Shown here: one piece after another, positions 26,521 through 38,300 of the stretch
How positions within the stretch are numbered: position 1 is the first letter of the stretch
Layout of the letters: every line of letters starts with the position of its first letter
NCBI RefSeq assembly: GCF_001766235.1
Contig: NZ_CP015164.1
Location: forward strand, 1,473,501-1,537,500
DNA length: 64,000 bases
Reading direction: 5' to 3'
DNA from: Acetobacter ascendens
GTDB taxonomy: Bacteria; Pseudomonadota; Alphaproteobacteria; Acetobacterales; Acetobacteraceae
Program-made: the position numbers and the translations under genes
Notes under the pieces: generated by a model
Database searches by the model: none
Told to the model about the DNA's origin: nothing
The model's input: only the letters and a program-made list of their open reading frames with translations

Positions 26521-27906
26521 TCAGATGGCCTGCCGGAGCCTTCGCAATCGTGCATGAGCGAGGGCGAATTCATGCTGACAGGGGAACATGTCCGGCATGG
26601 ACAGGACAATCCGACGGACGCTGAGCGTTACACGTGTCGCGATTTTGAGCAGTCGTGCGCGTATGGTGCCACAGGTCGCCGTCTCCAGGCTGGTCTGGCC
26701 AAGGGCCAGTCTTTGCAGAGCGGTCAGCAGGACATAGGCTGCGGCCGAGAACCACAGCCGGAGCTGGTTGGCCCGGATGGTGTGGGACGAGGTCCTGTCT
26801 GAGAACAGATCCATCTGGCATTCCTTGATGCGGTTTTCCATATCCCCGCGTGCGCAGTAAATCTGTTCGTAGAGATGGCGGGGGTCGGACATTCCCTGCG
26901 GTAGCGTGGTGACAATAAAGCGATGATAGCGGTTGCCGTGGCGCCATTCGGCCTTGGCCACCACCCGCCTGCGGCGCGTCCAGCTGTCCTTTGTGATCCA
27001 GTCAAAGGAGGCGAAACCGCGCGCAGCTCTGCCTGTCGTGGCGGCTTCGTCACGAACCTCAGCGGACAAAGAGGCAATCCGGTCATACAGGCGGGTGTTG
27101 CCTGCAAGCCCAAACAGGAAGTCAACGTGGTTGTCTTCGCACCATGTCATCAGACTGTCCCGGGCGAAACCGCTGTCCCCACGCACCAGGATACGCACCC
27201 GGGGCCAGCGGCTCCTGATCTGCTTCACGATCCGGCGGATGTCTGCCAGTGCTTCCTTCCCCGGGTCCCTGTCTGCCGTGCGCAGGGTAGCGCTGAGGAG
27301 ATGGTCCCCGCAGAAGATGTATAACGGCAGATAGCAGTTATGGCCGTAATATCCATGAAAGGCCCGGCCTTCCTGATGGCCATGGATACGGTCATCGGTG
27401 GCATCCACATCCAGAACGATCCGGGCGGGTGCGCGCTCATGCTGGTCCATGAAAAGCGTCACGAACAGGGTAGCCAGGGCCTCATGATCAGCAATGATGC
27501 GGCAGTAACGATCTGCCTGCTGCCCACTGCGCTCCAACCGGTTCAGCGTGGATTTTCCTGCCAGTGCCGCACAGTTGGCCCGGCTTCCTGACAGACGTCC
27601 CGATACCAGACCCATGACAGGATCATGACGTAAAGCGTCATGGTCATTAAGGTCTTCGTAGCCCAGTGCCAGGCCCATGATCCGCTGACGGACAAGGTCT
27701 TCAACCCGGTATTCCACAAAGCCGGGATGCCGTTCATCGCGAAAACAGGCAGCAAAGCGGCGGCTGAGACCCAGAATGTCATCAGCCTGCTTCACCAGAA
27801 TGACGCCCCCATCCGAACTCATGCGACCCCCGTCAAAACGGGCCACAACACGCCGTCCACAGGAGGCTGGAAACTCATACGCGCCTGCGCTACACTCTGT
27901 CTGCAT
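26521..27906 (-). CDS. IS1380 transposase, copy 2
   Basis: A 461-residue intact DDE transposase, identical to copy 1 over nearly all of its length, with Gly instead of Asp in QRIMGLALG. The acidic motifs (LDVDATDD, RGDSGF, ENRIKE) are present. Together with copy 1 it provides an active transposase and 1.6 kb of direct-repeat homology around the FkbH gene at 23730. Confidence 0.95.
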   Translation of the reverse strand: MQTECSAGAYEFPASCGRRVVARFDGGRMSSDGGVILVKQADDILGLSRRFAACFRDERHPGFVEYRVEDLVRQRIMGLALGYEDLNDHDALRHDPVMGLVSGRLSGSRANCAALAGKSTLNRLERSGQQADRYCRIIADHEALATLFVTLFMDQHERAPARIVLDVDATDDRIHGHQEGRAFHGYYGHNCYLPLYIFCGDHLLSATLRTADRDPGKEALADIRRIVKQIRSRWPRVRILVRGDSGFARDSLMTWCEDNHVDFLFGLAGNTRLYDRIASLSAEVRDEAATTGRAARGFASFDWITKDSWTRRRRVVAKAEWRHGNRYHRFIVTTLPQGMSDPRHLYEQIYCARGDMENRIKECQMDLFSDRTSSHTIRANQLRLWFSAAAYVLLTALQRLALGQTSLETATCGTIRARLLKIATRVTLSVRRIVLSMPDMFPCQHEFALAHARLRRLRQAI

Positions 27907-27974
27907 CGGGTTTTCTTATAGCTTACGAAAATTTCTTTTGTGCAAAACAGACTTTTTCATAATCTAACCCGATG
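27904..27974 (-). promoter_or_regulatory. Leader hairpin enclosing the IS1380 transposase start (copy 2)
   Basis: The outer arms CATCGGGTT and AACCCGATG are the same as in copy 1 and again include the ATG. The inner arms TTATGAAAA and TTTTCGTAA still pair, using one G-U wobble, and TTTTGCACAAAA keeps the inner palindrome. Base changes relative to copy 1 therefore preserve the structure. Confidence 0.65.
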
Positions 27975-28766
27975 TACAACCCTTCTGTGAGATTTCCGCG
28001 TCGACGCGGGATCGGATGACTGACTTGCCTGCGTTAGACCACTGGATATGCCGGGACATGGGTTTGATGTGTGGCTTCTTGTGATGAATTTTTGAGACAA
28101 AACCCTGCTTTTCCATGAAATCTTCATTGGCTTTGGACCGGTAAGCAATATCAGCCCAAACTGTTGATGTCGTATTGGTTTTATCCCGCAGGCCTTCGTG
28201 CAGCCTGACACCATCACCGACGGCTACATCCGTTGCTTTCCATTTCCGTATCAGCCTGAACTTCTGGTCGATAGAGATGTGGGATTTGTAGCCAAAGAAA
28301 GGCATAGCGAGATCCGTTGACGGGATCGTTCCGTCCTCCTACGGCTTCGCCTTCGTGAACTTCAGCGTCCAACGCGCATGATGGTGCTTATGGGACAACT
28401 GTGACGGTTTATCCCGCCAGTCTTGGAGGATCCATCCTTGCCGGAGATCCGTCTTCTTAGCATTAGTATTGCGCTGTTTGGGAACTGCCACCAATGTCGT
28501 GTCCAGGCTCTGGCCTGACATGAGCAGATAACCGGCGTTCGCAAAATCGCGTCAAACCGGAGCAAACGGTGGACGTCCATCTTTGGTCCTGTCTGAATAG
28601 GCCTGAGCCCCTCCAAATCAGGGTGGAACACTTCCAAAATCCACAGTCCGGGAAAACGCTTCGAGCTGATCGCCCAGCCCGCTCAACCGGGCAAGACGCT
28701 CTTCAACATCAAAGAAAGCAGAGGGTTTTTCGAACCCTCCAGGTTCTGCAATATCACGCATAAAAA

Positions 28767-29010
28767 TCAGGCCACGCGAAACGGTGGCGCCGACCAGAAG
28801 GGGCGTCTCCACTCCATGCTTTCCCAGAGCAGCGCCATCTGTGCGGCTGTCAGACATGCAACGCCTTCTGCCGGGAGAGGCCACGGAAAGCATCCTCTCT
28901 CCAGCACTTTGTAATAAAGACCGAACCTCTGACCATACCACATCAGAAGCTTGATCCTGTCCACTCGACAACCGCGAAAGGCAAAGAGCGCAGACGATCC
29001 ACTTATTTGT
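28767..29010 (-). pseudogene. IS66-family TnpB fragment
   Basis: The minus strand reads ALFAFRG, DRIKLLMWYGQRFGLYYKVL and LTAAQMALLWESMEWRRP before a stop at 28767, the C-terminal part of IS66 Orf2. It overlaps in content with the fragment at 21388 but has diverged from it, so it comes from a different IS66 copy. The upstream border near 29010 is approximate. Confidence 0.75.
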
Positions 29011-29372
29011 TCGTCAACTAGTAAAGGTCGCTCATCTTCAACCTACTCAGATATCAATGAGTCCTGAGCCTAGCAGTTCATGCGCAATACATGCCTGTCC
29101 AACAGGATATTCAAAACTTACGACGATATTGTTGATATCTGCTGTCATGCTGGAACCAGCTCATAAACCAGCTATGACGCATTATGTCACTCAGCTTACA
29201 TAACTGGACCCATGGATCATAGTTAAAAACAGGTTATTATAATCTGCCTTTACCTAATTTTAATCCGGTAAAAATGAATCTACCTTGAATATTGTTCCGG
29301 ATAAGATATGATTAAATTCTTACATTAACCAAACATAGCGCCAAAACAATATATCTGGAGACTGTCATCAAC
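29011..29372 (+). other. Intergenic region with predicted amtB promoter
   Basis: No gene is visible. TTGAAT (29285-29290), 16 bases, then TATGAT (29307-29312) resembles a sigma-70 promoter about 60 bases before the amtB start. I see no sigma-54 GG-N10-GC element, which often drives amtB. The first part may include unrecognised IS debris. Confidence 0.4.
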
Positions 29373-30773
29373 ATGCCGGGGCAATATGTCACTATGACAG
29401 CAAAAAAACACATAAACCCGTTGACCAAAATGGTCACTCTTATTGGAGGCGGTATCCTCTTCCACGTTGGTGCTACATCCAGTCACGCGGCAGATACCCT
29501 TCCTTCTATCGATACAGGTGATACAGCATGGATGTTGGTCAGCACCGCCCTTGTGCTGATGATGACAATCCCTGGTCTGGCCCTGTTTTATGCAGGCATG
29601 GTACGTAAGAAAAACGTGCTGGCGACACTTATGCAATCCTTTGCGCTGTGCTGCATTATCTCCATTGTCTGGATGGTTGCTGGATACTCCCTCGCCTTCA
29701 CCACCGGGTCTCCGTGGATTGGCGGATTGGGCCGTATGTTCCTGAACGGTATTGGCGCCAACATTCACAATGGTGCGGATATCGGCTTTACCCTTGGCGC
29801 AGATTCCCCCAACGCCACGACAATGACCATTCCTGAGAGCATCTTCATGATGTTCCAGATGACATTCGCCATCATCACCCCGGCCCTAATCTCCGGTGCC
29901 TATGCTGAACGTATGAAGTTCAGCGCCATGTGCGTGTTCTCCATCATCTGGTCTCTCATTGTGTATGCCCCTATCGCCCATTGGGTCTGGAGCCCTATTG
30001 GTTGGCTGGGTGGCCTTGGCACGGCAGACTTTGCCGGTGGTACAGTCGTGCATATCAACGCGGGTGTTGCAGGTTTGGTGTGCGCTCTGGTGCTGGGCCG
30101 TCGCAAAGGTTACGGGCAGGATGATCTCTCTCCCTTCAACCTGACATATGCCGTTATCGGTGCTTCCCTGCTGTGGGTTGGCTGGTTTGGCTTCAATGCT
30201 GGTTCTGCTGTGGGTGCCAATGGGCGCGCAGGCATGGCCATGGCTGCCACCCAGATTGCTGCTGCTGGTGCTGGCGTATCCTGGATGCTGATTGAATGGC
30301 TGCGTTCGGGCAAACCAACTGTGCTGGGTGTCATTTCTGGTGCTGTTGGCGGTCTGGTGGCTATCACTCCTGCCGCTGGTTTTGTGCTGCCGGGCAGCGC
30401 GCTGATTATCGGCCTGATTACAGGCGTTGTCTGCTACTGGGGTGCCACATCCCTGAAGCACATGATGGGCTATGATGACAGCTTGGATGCCTTTGGCGTG
30501 CATGGCGTAGGCGGTATTGTTGGTGCGCTGCTGACCGGCCTGTTTGCCTATGGTCCGCTTTCTGCAACAGATTCAAACCCCTCCGGCATTACGGGGTCTG
30601 TGCATCAGCTTATTGTTCAGTCAGAAGCCGTGCTGGTGACCATTGTATGGTGTGCTGTTGTATCCTTCATCATTCTGAAAGTGGTTGATCTGGTTATCGG
30701 CCTACGCGTTACACCGGATGAAGAACTGGAAGGTCTGGATATGTCCCTACATGGGGAACGTATTAACGACTAA
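29373..30773 (+). CDS. amtB: Ammonium transporter (AmtB family)
   Basis: A 466-residue inner-membrane ammonium channel. After a cleavable-looking N-terminal segment (cleavage near SSHAAD) come about eleven hydrophobic helices. The two pore histidines lie in VVHINAGVAGLV and FGVHGVGGIVG, and GLALFYAGMVRKKNVL is the conserved first-helix motif. A start at ATG 29394 is an alternative. The gene is usually paired with a PII gene (glnK), but none lies next to it here; IS remnants occupy the upstream side. A terminator follows. Confidence 0.95.
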   Translation: MPGQYVTMTAKKHINPLTKMVTLIGGGILFHVGATSSHAADTLPSIDTGDTAWMLVSTALVLMMTIPGLALFYAGMVRKKNVLATLMQSFALCCIISIVWMVAGYSLAFTTGSPWIGGLGRMFLNGIGANIHNGADIGFTLGADSPNATTMTIPESIFMMFQMTFAIITPALISGAYAERMKFSAMCVFSIIWSLIVYAPIAHWVWSPIGWLGGLGTADFAGGTVVHINAGVAGLVCALVLGRRKGYGQDDLSPFNLTYAVIGASLLWVGWFGFNAGSAVGANGRAGMAMAATQIAAAGAGVSWMLIEWLRSGKPTVLGVISGAVGGLVAITPAAGFVLPGSALIIGLITGVVCYWGATSLKHMMGYDDSLDAFGVHGVGGIVGALLTGLFAYGPLSATDSNPSGITGSVHQLIVQSEAVLVTIVWCAVVSFIILKVVDLVIGLRVTPDEELEGLDMSLHGERIND

Positions 30774-30813
30774 CCCTTTTGCAAACACTTCGGGTTCTAC
30801 CAGTTATACAAAG

Positions 30814-30848
30814 CCCTCTCCCATTTATTTGGGAGGGGGTTTTTGTTT
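30814..30848 (+). terminator. Rho-independent terminator after amtB
   Basis: CCCTCTCCC and GGGAGGGGG pair around ATTTATTT and are followed by TTTTTGTTTTT. Confidence 0.92.
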
Positions 30849-30971
30849 TTCTTATAAAAATAGCATCCCCCATTCATTTCGCTGCCACAGTTTGCGATAC
30901 TATTATTTATGGGAGTGAAAAACGGCATCGGGTCGTTTTTTGATTCGCCCCTTTGCATGAGGTTTTATTTT

Positions 30972-31436
30972 ATGAACTTTTCTGCACGCACCGGCTTGAC
31001 TGCATTACTGCTTGGTTGCGCAACTGCTCTTGCCGCTCCTAGCGCCCATGCACTGACGGCCAAGGAATGCCACGCTAAATTCAAGGAAGCCAAAGCGGAA
31101 AACACGCTTAACGGCCAGACATTTAAAGCATTTAAAGCCGCCAACTGTGATGCCACCACGGCAGAAACAGCTCCAACCACCACCAGCAAACCAGCAGAAA
31201 CCGCACCAGAAGCTGCCAAACCGGCAGCACCTGCTGCTGTAAGTGCTTCTGGCGCGACCTTCCCTTCTGCGGTCGATCCTCAGTATTCCAAGCTCAGCGC
31301 TGGTAAAGCCCGCATGAAAACCTGCCTGGATCAGTACCACACCAACAAATCCAGCAATGCCAATGGCAACATGAAATGGATTCAGAAAGGCGGCGGTTAT
31401 TACAGCGAATGCAACAAGCGCCTGAAAGGCGAATAA
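30972..31436 (+). CDS. Small exported cysteine-containing protein (PsiF-like repeats)
   Basis: A 154-residue protein with a signal peptide (cleavage near AHALT). The mature part has an N-terminal module with two cysteines (KECHAKFKEAKAENTLNG and ANC), an Ala/Pro/Thr-rich linker of about 55 residues, and a C-terminal module with two cysteines (MKTCLDQY, GGGYYSECNKRLKG). The modules resemble the short PsiF-type repeat of periplasmic proteins. Function is unknown. The start is ATG 30972, with GAGG 9 bases upstream. Confidence 0.7.
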   Translation: MNFSARTGLTALLLGCATALAAPSAHALTAKECHAKFKEAKAENTLNGQTFKAFKAANCDATTAETAPTTTSKPAETAPEAAKPAAPAAVSASGATFPSAVDPQYSKLSAGKARMKTCLDQYHTNKSSNANGNMKWIQKGGGYYSECNKRLKGE

Positions 31437-31448
31437 TCTAACGCTCAG

Positions 31449-31483
31449 AAGGCAGAAGAAATTATGTTCTTCTGCCTTTTGTT
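31449..31483. terminator. Bidirectional terminator between convergent genes
   Basis: The perfect 12-bp stem AAGGCAGAAGAA / TTCTTCTGCCTT has a 6-base loop and T-rich sequence following. It lies between the small exported protein gene and the convergent protease gene. Confidence 0.88.
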
Positions 31484-31490
31484 TTTTATA

Positions 31491-34364
<2,874 letters not shown>

Positions 34365-34447
34365 GATCTTCCTCTGTCGGGCAGAAAGCTTGATGCGCTT
34401 TTTCTCCCCTGTTCTTTCCTTGTGGGCAGCATTACAACCAAATCCTG

Positions 34448-36718
34448 ATGGCGCAGAAACCCTTCCCCAATATACCTATGCAGGATTCTGGCAACTTAAC
34501 GGCCAGTGCTTGCAGCACCACACGCATTTCCGTGCTGCTGCCTATGCCTTTTGCCGGGCCTTTTGATTACCGCGCGCCAGCAGATATGGATTTGCAACCC
34601 GGTGATATTGTTGTCGTCCCACTGGGTAAGCGGCAGGAAACCGGCGTGGTATGGGATGCAACATCTTCACTTCCCGCCGATCTGGCCCCACCAGTCACAG
34701 AAAAAAAGGTGGATGCAGCGCGCCTGCGCCCTGTAGTCTGCCGGCTTGATCTGCCACCTTTATCAGCAGAACTGCGCCAGTTCATAGATTGGGTGGCCGC
34801 CTACACGCTTACCCCTCCAGGTATGGTGCTGGCCATGACTCTGCGGCTCCATATGCGCGCAGCCCCTACCCCCACAATGGGATGGGCCTTGGCAGAAAAC
34901 CCTGATCTGAACGCTCTGCGCCTTACCCCTGCACGCCAAAAGGTGCTGGACCTTCTGGCGGATGGCAACCACCGCACCACGACAGATATTACCAATGCCA
35001 CAGGTGTAAGTGCTGGCGTGGTAAAGGAACTTGCCAATGCAGGCGTGCTGCGTCCTGTTTCCCTTGGGCCAGAGCGCCCATTTGGCCAACCCGATGCCCA
35101 CTATAACCCGCCTGTGCTGGAAGGTGAGCAGCAAAGTGCCGCAGTAGCTCTACGCCAGACTGTTACGGAAAATCGTTTTTCCGTAACCCTGCTGGAAGGG
35201 GTAACCGGCTCTGGCAAAACAGAAATCTATCTGGAAGCCATTGCTGCCTGTCTGGAACAGGGCAAACAAGCCCTTATTCTTCTGCCCGAAATTGCACTTT
35301 CCGCCCAATGGATGGAACGTTTCTCCCGCCGTTTTGGCGTACAGCCCGCTGTATGGCACTCCGAAATCGGGCAGCGTGCCCGCAGGCTTACGTGGCTTGG
35401 GGCAGCTGATGGTTCTGCCTCTGTAATTGTTGGGGCCCGCTCTGCCCTGTTTCTACCCTTCCATAATCTCGGCCTGATTATTGTGGATGAAGAACACGAA
35501 GCCCTGTTCAAGCAGGAAGAAGGCGTGATCTACAATGCGCGAGATATGGCCGTGGTGCGTGGGCAGCTGGCGCGTTTTCCTGTGGTTGTGGTTTCCGCCA
35601 CACCCAGCTTGGAAACACTAGCAAACGTAGAGGCTGGCCGGTATCGACATCTTGTTCTACCCACCCGGCACGGAGGGGCAGAACTGCCGGAACCCCGCGT
35701 GCTGGATTTGCGCGATCATCCCCCACCTAGGGGGCTTTTTCTCTCCCCCGAACTGGTGGAGGATATTGGTGCCACGCTGGAACGGCAGGAACAGGTTATG
35801 CTGTTTCTCAACCGGCGCGGCTATGCTCCCCTGACACTTTGCCGATCCTGCGGGCACCGTATGGAGTGCCCGCATTGCACGGCGTGGCTGGTGGAACACC
35901 GCAACCGCAAGGTGCTCTCCTGCCACTATTGCGATCACACAGAACCCATGCCCCCCGCCTGCCCGCAATGCGGATCAGACCACAGCCTGACCGCCATAGG
36001 CCCGGGTATTGAACGCATTACGGAAGAAGCACGGCAACTCTTCCCCGATGCCCGCTTGCTGGTGATGTCCAGCGATACACTTGGTGGCCCCGCCGCCACA
36101 GCGGAAGCTGTTGCCAAAATCTCGCGCCGGGAAGTGGACCTGATTATCGGTACGCAGATTGTTGCCAAAGGGTGGCACTTTCCGCACCTCACGCTTGTAG
36201 GTGTGGTCGATGCAGACCTCGGGCTTGGCGGGGCAGACCTGCGGGCTGGGGAACGTACCATCCAGCTTTTGCATCAGGTAGCAGGCCGTGCAGGCCGTGC
36301 GTCCTCCCCCGGGCTGGTTATTCTGCAAAGCTATGCCCCTGAACATCCGGTAATGCAGGCGCTGCTTTCGGGGGATTTTGATGCCTTCATGCAGCAGGAG
36401 GCCGCACAGCGTAAACCGGGGTTCTGGCCCCCTTACGGACGGTTAGCTGCTTTAATTGTAAGTGCAGATACACCTGTTGCCGCAGATGAAGCCGCCGCCC
36501 AACTGGGCCGCACTGCCCCTTATGGAGAGGGCATACAAGTACTTGGCCCTGCCCCAGCCCCGCTGGCCGTATTACGCGGGCGGCACCGCAGGCGGTTGCT
36601 GCTGCGCACGCACCGGAATATTGCGGTGCAACCTATCCTGCGCCGTTGGCTGGGCATGGTAAATCTGGCCAGAAACGCCAAAGTGGACGTAGATATAGAC
36701 CCCGTTTCCTTTCTCTGA
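34448..36718 (+). CDS. priA: Primosomal protein N' (PriA helicase)
   Basis: A 756-residue 3'-to-5' helicase that restarts replication at collapsed forks. It has an N-terminal 3'BD-like segment starting near ISVLLPMPF, Walker A GVTGSGKTEIY near residue 250, and DEEH. The zinc-binding insertion carries CRSCGHRMECPHC, CHYCDH and CPQCGS, and helicase motif VI is HQVAGRAGRA. The true start may lie at ATG 34478, since the first residues are not conserved. Confidence 0.95.
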   Translation: MAQKPFPNIPMQDSGNLTASACSTTRISVLLPMPFAGPFDYRAPADMDLQPGDIVVVPLGKRQETGVVWDATSSLPADLAPPVTEKKVDAARLRPVVCRLDLPPLSAELRQFIDWVAAYTLTPPGMVLAMTLRLHMRAAPTPTMGWALAENPDLNALRLTPARQKVLDLLADGNHRTTTDITNATGVSAGVVKELANAGVLRPVSLGPERPFGQPDAHYNPPVLEGEQQSAAVALRQTVTENRFSVTLLEGVTGSGKTEIYLEAIAACLEQGKQALILLPEIALSAQWMERFSRRFGVQPAVWHSEIGQRARRLTWLGAADGSASVIVGARSALFLPFHNLGLIIVDEEHEALFKQEEGVIYNARDMAVVRGQLARFPVVVVSATPSLETLANVEAGRYRHLVLPTRHGGAELPEPRVLDLRDHPPPRGLFLSPELVEDIGATLERQEQVMLFLNRRGYAPLTLCRSCGHRMECPHCTAWLVEHRNRKVLSCHYCDHTEPMPPACPQCGSDHSLTAIGPGIERITEEARQLFPDARLLVMSSDTLGGPAATAEAVAKISRREVDLIIGTQIVAKGWHFPHLTLVGVVDADLGLGGADLRAGERTIQLLHQVAGRAGRASSPGLVILQSYAPEHPVMQALLSGDFDAFMQQEAAQRKPGFWPPYGRLAALIVSADTPVAADEAAAQLGRTAPYGEGIQVLGPAPAPLAVLRGRHRRRLLLRTHRNIAVQPILRRWLGMVNLARNAKVDVDIDPVSFL

Positions 36719-36748
36719 CGTTTCTGAACGCTGAGCCTGAAAAAAAAC

Positions 36749-37111
36749 TTACTTTTTTGCAGTCGCTGTATCGTTGGCGGGCTTGGCGGTGCTGGTCAGC
36801 ACTGTGGAAATTGTGCCACGCAGCACCATAACACGCACGTTTGGTGCAATTTCCACTTCCACTTCTTCCGAATCATCCTTGGAACGCTGCACAATACCTA
36901 CAACGCCACCTGCTGTTACAATACGGTCTCCCCGGCGGAGGGATTTTAGCTCTGCCTTAAGCTGCTTCTGCTGTTTTTGCTGGGGACGGATCAGCAAAAA
37001 ATACATAATCGCAAAAACGGCCACAAACGGCAGGAAGGACATCAGGCTAGAGCCCCCACCGGCACCTCCAGCACTCTGGGCGTAGGCGGCGGGAATAAGG
37101 AAATTGGACAT
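36749..37111 (-). CDS. yajC: Preprotein translocase subunit YajC
   Basis: A 120-residue single-pass inner-membrane protein that associates with SecDF to support Sec export. A short Gly-rich N-terminus precedes one hydrophobic helix (about residues 23-41), then RPQQKQQKQ and the conserved GDRIVTAGGVVGIV. The start is ATG 37111 with AGGAAAG upstream. It is convergent with priA and divergent from the DUF815 gene. Confidence 0.95.
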   Translation of the reverse strand: MSNFLIPAAYAQSAGGAGGGSSLMSFLPFVAVFAIMYFLLIRPQQKQQKQLKAELKSLRRGDRIVTAGGVVGIVQRSKDDSEEVEVEIAPNVRVMVLRGTISTVLTSTAKPANDTATAKK

Positions 37112-37260
37112 CAAGCAGACTTTCCTGAAAGGCGTGTTGCGAAAACAGAGAAAGTGACCATAATTTTCAATCCCCGTGCGTCAAGCACCTGCGCGGATGA
37201 AAACGCCCTACGCCCGTAATTTTATAACCAATATCGGCGACAAACAGGATTGATACCCCG

Positions 37261-38130
37261 ATGGATACACCGACACTCCCTGTTCTGGAACGCATTGCCT
37301 CCGCTCTGGAGCGGCTTTCTCCTCCACCAGCCACGCTGGAAGGTGTAGATACCGCCGATGCCTTTGTCTGGCTGCCAGAACGCGGGCGCCTGCTGCCTAT
37401 TCCGTATGTTGCACACGTACCGGTTGATCTGCTGCGCGGGGTGGATCTGCAACGCAAGATCCTGATTGAAAACACAGAGCACTTTGCACGTGGCCTGCCC
37501 GCCAACAACGCCATGCTCTGGGGTGCTCGCGGCATGGGCAAATCCTCATTGGCAAAAGGCGCACATGCCTTGGCCAATCAGGTTGCTGGCAAACCATGCA
37601 CCCCCGGTAAAGGTGCTATCGCCCTGATTGAAATTCAGCGTGAAGATCTGGCAACCCTGCCCCTGCTGCTCAGCCTGCTGCGCGAAAACCCGCGCCGCTT
37701 TATTCTGTTCTGCGATGATCTGTCCTTTGAAAAGGAAGACCGGGATTACAAAGCCCTGAAATCCGTTCTGGATGGTGGTATTGCCGGGCGGCCAGAAAAT
37801 GTTCTGTTCTACGCCACATCCAACCGCCGCCATCTGATGCCGCGCGACATGATTGAAAATGAACGCGCAACTGCCATTAGTCCCTCCGAAGCAACAGAAG
37901 AAAAAGTCTCGCTTTCAGACCGATTTGGCCTGTGGCTTGGTTTTTATACTTGTGAACAGGATACGTTTGCAGACATGGTGCGAAGCTACGCGCGTGCACG
38001 TAACTTAACCATTGCTGACGAGGACCTGATGGCCCGCGCCAATGAGTGGGCGATTACACGCGGAAGCCGCTCCGGACGTGTGGCTTTCCAGTTTATTGAG
38101 GACCTGACGGCAGAGCTGGCAGAACATTAA
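37261..38130 (+). CDS. DUF815 family P-loop ATPase
   Basis: A 289-residue AAA-like protein. The P-loop GARGMGKSS is at about residues 88-96, with Walker B ILFCDDLSFE near 155 and FYATSNRRH as a sensor-like segment. DUF815 proteins are widespread in proteobacteria; I know of no settled function. It stands next to yajC on the opposite strand; secD-type genes are not in view. The IS200/IS605 element begins just after its stop. Confidence 0.9.
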   Translation: MDTPTLPVLERIASALERLSPPPATLEGVDTADAFVWLPERGRLLPIPYVAHVPVDLLRGVDLQRKILIENTEHFARGLPANNAMLWGARGMGKSSLAKGAHALANQVAGKPCTPGKGAIALIEIQREDLATLPLLLSLLRENPRRFILFCDDLSFEKEDRDYKALKSVLDGGIAGRPENVLFYATSNRRHLMPRDMIENERATAISPSEATEEKVSLSDRFGLWLGFYTCEQDTFADMVRSYARARNLTIADEDLMARANEWAITRGSRSGRVAFQFIEDLTAELAEH

Positions 38131-38142
38131 TTTCTCTGACCT

Positions 38143-38300
38143 GCTCACCGGCCTGAAGGCCGATGGTTCCGGTATGGGCATGCATTAAACTGCCCTCCTG
38201 GTGCTTCCTGCTTCAATGGGCCGCCTGACGCGGTATCCCTCTACAGGCTTCAACGGGCAGTCCGCCCACCGTAGGATGTTCTTTGCGGCGTTGATATCCG
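38143..38300 (-). ncRNA. Predicted omegaRNA/reRNA region of TnpB
   Basis: TnpB guide RNAs in this family come from the 3' end of tnpB and the element's right end. This interval covers the last 110 bases or so of tnpB plus the downstream GC-rich hairpin. The placement comes from family knowledge; the RNA's boundaries and guide cannot be fixed without the element end. Confidence 0.4.

Larger units (their letters stand above)
26336..28000 (-). mobile_element. IS1380 copy 2 (1665 bp)
   Basis: It has the same terminal sequences as copy 1 and TCGA on both sides (26332-26335 and 28001-28004), here with flanks that belong to one interrupted gene, so this is a clean insertion. It is in the same orientation as copy 1. 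Most visible differences from copy 1 are clustered in the leader just upstream of the transposase start. Confidence 0.95.
26184..28761 (-). pseudogene. IS5-family transposase split by IS1380 copy 2
   Basis: Read from 28761 downwards: MRDIAEPGGFEKPSAFFDVE, a frameshift near 28637, EVFHPDLEGL, SHKHHHARWTLKFTKAKP, an in-frame TAG near 28337, then MPFFGYKSHISIDQ and WADIAYRSKANEDF up to SVIRSRV. IS1380 interrupts here, and the frame resumes EHVFADQKSQMGLFIW to a stop at 26184. Removing IS1380 and one TCGA restores the codons across the junction. Besides the insertion it carries a nonsense codon and a frameshift, so it was already dead or has decayed since. Confidence 0.82.

Noticed and set aside
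21603-28000. Composite transposon formed by the two IS1380 copies around the FkbH gene
   Set aside because: Possible in principle, but each IS1380 has its own TCGA pair and the outer flanks are different IS elements; TCGA at every end means the duplications cannot support a single composite event.
20525-29010. CRISPR array suggested by the many repeats
   Set aside because: The repeats are IS ends and two IS copies; there is no regular repeat-spacer pattern and no cas gene.
28767-29010. Missing right part of the IS66 element at 20935
   Set aside because: The two tnpB pieces overlap in content and differ in sequence (LLTWDGQGF versus LLMWYGQRF), so they come from different copies.
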